From the NCBI GenBank assembly GCA_902516435.1, contig CABXYF010000003.1, positions 31,902 through 95,901 of the forward strand: a stretch of DNA of 64,000 nt. The letters run 5' to 3'. The position numbers were made by a program, and so were the translations under genes. Numbering within the stretch: the first letter of the stretch is position 1; each line of letters starts with the position of its first letter. This DNA comes from an uncultured Pelagibacteraceae bacterium. Its GTDB lineage: Bacteria; Pseudomonadota; Alphaproteobacteria; Pelagibacterales; Pelagibacteraceae. The notes below the pieces were generated by a model. That model saw nothing but the letters and a program-made list of their open reading frames with translations. It was not told where the DNA came from and ran no database searches. Below are positions 63,574-64,000 of this stretch, piece after piece.

Positions 63574-64000
63574 TTATCTCAGTTTTTTTTCGTATTTTTT
63601 TCTGAGTTTTTGAAGTTCAACTAAATACTCATCTCTTATATTTGAAATTTTTTCAACTGTTTTACCTTTAGATTGTTTTTTAGTTCCCTCAACCAATCTA
63701 TTAATTAATTTTCTTGAAAGATTTGGAGCTTTTAGTTTTGTCCATGGAAGTTTTAAAGCTGGACCAAATTGTTCTAACATATGTTTCATTCCTGATTTAC
63801 CACCTGCTAAATGAAATGTTAGAAAAGTTCCCATTAAAGACCATCTTAATCCAGGTCCATCCTCTATAGCTCTATCAAGATCCTTTGTTGTTGCATAACC
63901 CTCATTAATTATATGAAGACCCTCTCTCCATAAAGCTTCCTGCAATCTATCTGACAAATATCCTGGTAACTCTTTTTTAATCATTATAGGATTCATTGAA
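63574..64000 (-). CDS. L-carnitine dehydrogenase-like protein, C-terminal part (cut by the window edge)
   Basis: Only the C-terminal 142 or so residues are in the window. LPGYLSDRLQEALWREGLHIINEGYATTKDLDRAI, of which PGYLSDRLQEALWRE is the key stretch, marks the C-terminal 3-hydroxyacyl-CoA dehydrogenase domain. RWSLMGTFLTFHLAGG, KHMLEQFGPALKLPWTKL, and a basic tail match L-carnitine 3-dehydrogenase. The NAD-binding domain is expected just beyond 64000; the frame stays open to the edge, so the Met at 63996 is internal rather than a start. Carnitine dehydrogenase opens the route from carnitine to glycine betaine, which fits the adjacent betaine-type transporter. A general 3-hydroxybutyryl-CoA dehydrogenase is less likely. 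Confidence 0.75.
   Translation of the reverse strand, partial: SMNPIMIKKELPGYLSDRLQEALWREGLHIINEGYATTKDLDRAIEDGPGLRWSLMGTFLTFHLAGGKSGMKHMLEQFGPALKLPWTKLKAPNLSRKLINRLVEGTKKQSKGKTVEKISNIRDEYLVELQKLRKKYEKKLR

Noticed and set aside
1..64000. tRNA, rRNA, CRISPR, insertion sequence or prophage
   Set aside because: All intergenic stretches were read; none has a cloverleaf with a T-loop motif, regular direct repeats with spacers, transposase genes or attachment-site duplications.

Overview
The window is a compact, AT-rich, gene-dense stretch of a streamlined marine alphaproteobacterium, most likely SAR11 (Candidatus Pelagibacter or a close relative). The basis is the very low G+C content, Lys/Asn/Ile-rich proteins, neighbours that overlap or sit a few bases apart, and a high load of periplasmic-binding-protein transporters (sugar ABC, TRAP, betaine-type ABC). 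No rRNA, tRNA, CRISPR array, insertion sequence or prophage gene is visible. No gene-free stretch exceeds about 180 bases.

Layout. 0.1-1.4 kb: a sulfide:quinone oxidoreductase. 1.5-7.8 kb: a MalK/SBP/MalF/MalG-type ABC importer followed by a cytoplasmic GH63-like glycosidase. 7.8-10.2 kb (minus): a SAF-domain oxidoreductase, a gamma-glutamylcyclotransferase-like protein and a CinA-type protein. 10.2-17.5 kb: a tight plus-strand run sfsA-map-purB-purC-purS-purQ-purL-bolA-grxD. 17.5-27.3 kb (minus): rpsD, then cysS-cimA-DUF1989-RNA methyltransferase, nadE, a class II DAHP synthase, glmS and a stand-alone GlmU acetyltransferase domain. 27.4-31.7 kb: a phosphoglycolate phosphatase and prpD-prpB-prpC. 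31.7-36.2 kb (minus): nrdA-nrdB and four small or accessory genes. 36.4-38.1 kb: a phosphohexomutase and a DUF2061 membrane protein. 38.1-44.2 kb (minus): dctP-dctQ-dctM-dusA-tauE-malonyl-CoA decarboxylase. 44.3-54.8 kb: an accessory catabolic block with a CoA-transferase, aldehyde dehydrogenase, VOC protein, homocysteine S-methyltransferase-like protein, serine hydrolase, CitE-like lyase, two DMT transporters, an amidase and an iron alcohol dehydrogenase. 54.7-64 kb: a betaine-type ABC transporter (ProV, a double ProW, ProX) with a cytosolic DMSO/TMAO-reductase-family molybdoenzyme and a GcvT-fold protein, then an SDR and the 3' end of an L-carnitine dehydrogenase-like gene.

How it works together. 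Housekeeping blocks (purines, deoxynucleotides, amino-sugar, isoleucine through citramalate, NAD, shikimate entry) alternate with modules that look built to import and break down dissolved organic solutes: a glycoside, a carboxylate, and a methylated amine or sulfonium-type osmolyte. The most unusual signals are as follows. First, two unrelated binding-protein/permease junctions carry a terminator hairpin whose U7 tract runs straight into the permease ATG. Second, an osmolyte transporter lies in line with a cytosolic oxide-reductase-family molybdoenzyme and a GcvT-fold protein. Third, a sugar importer is translationally coupled to a predicted glycoside hydrolase, which could be a route for picocyanobacterial glycosyl osmolytes.
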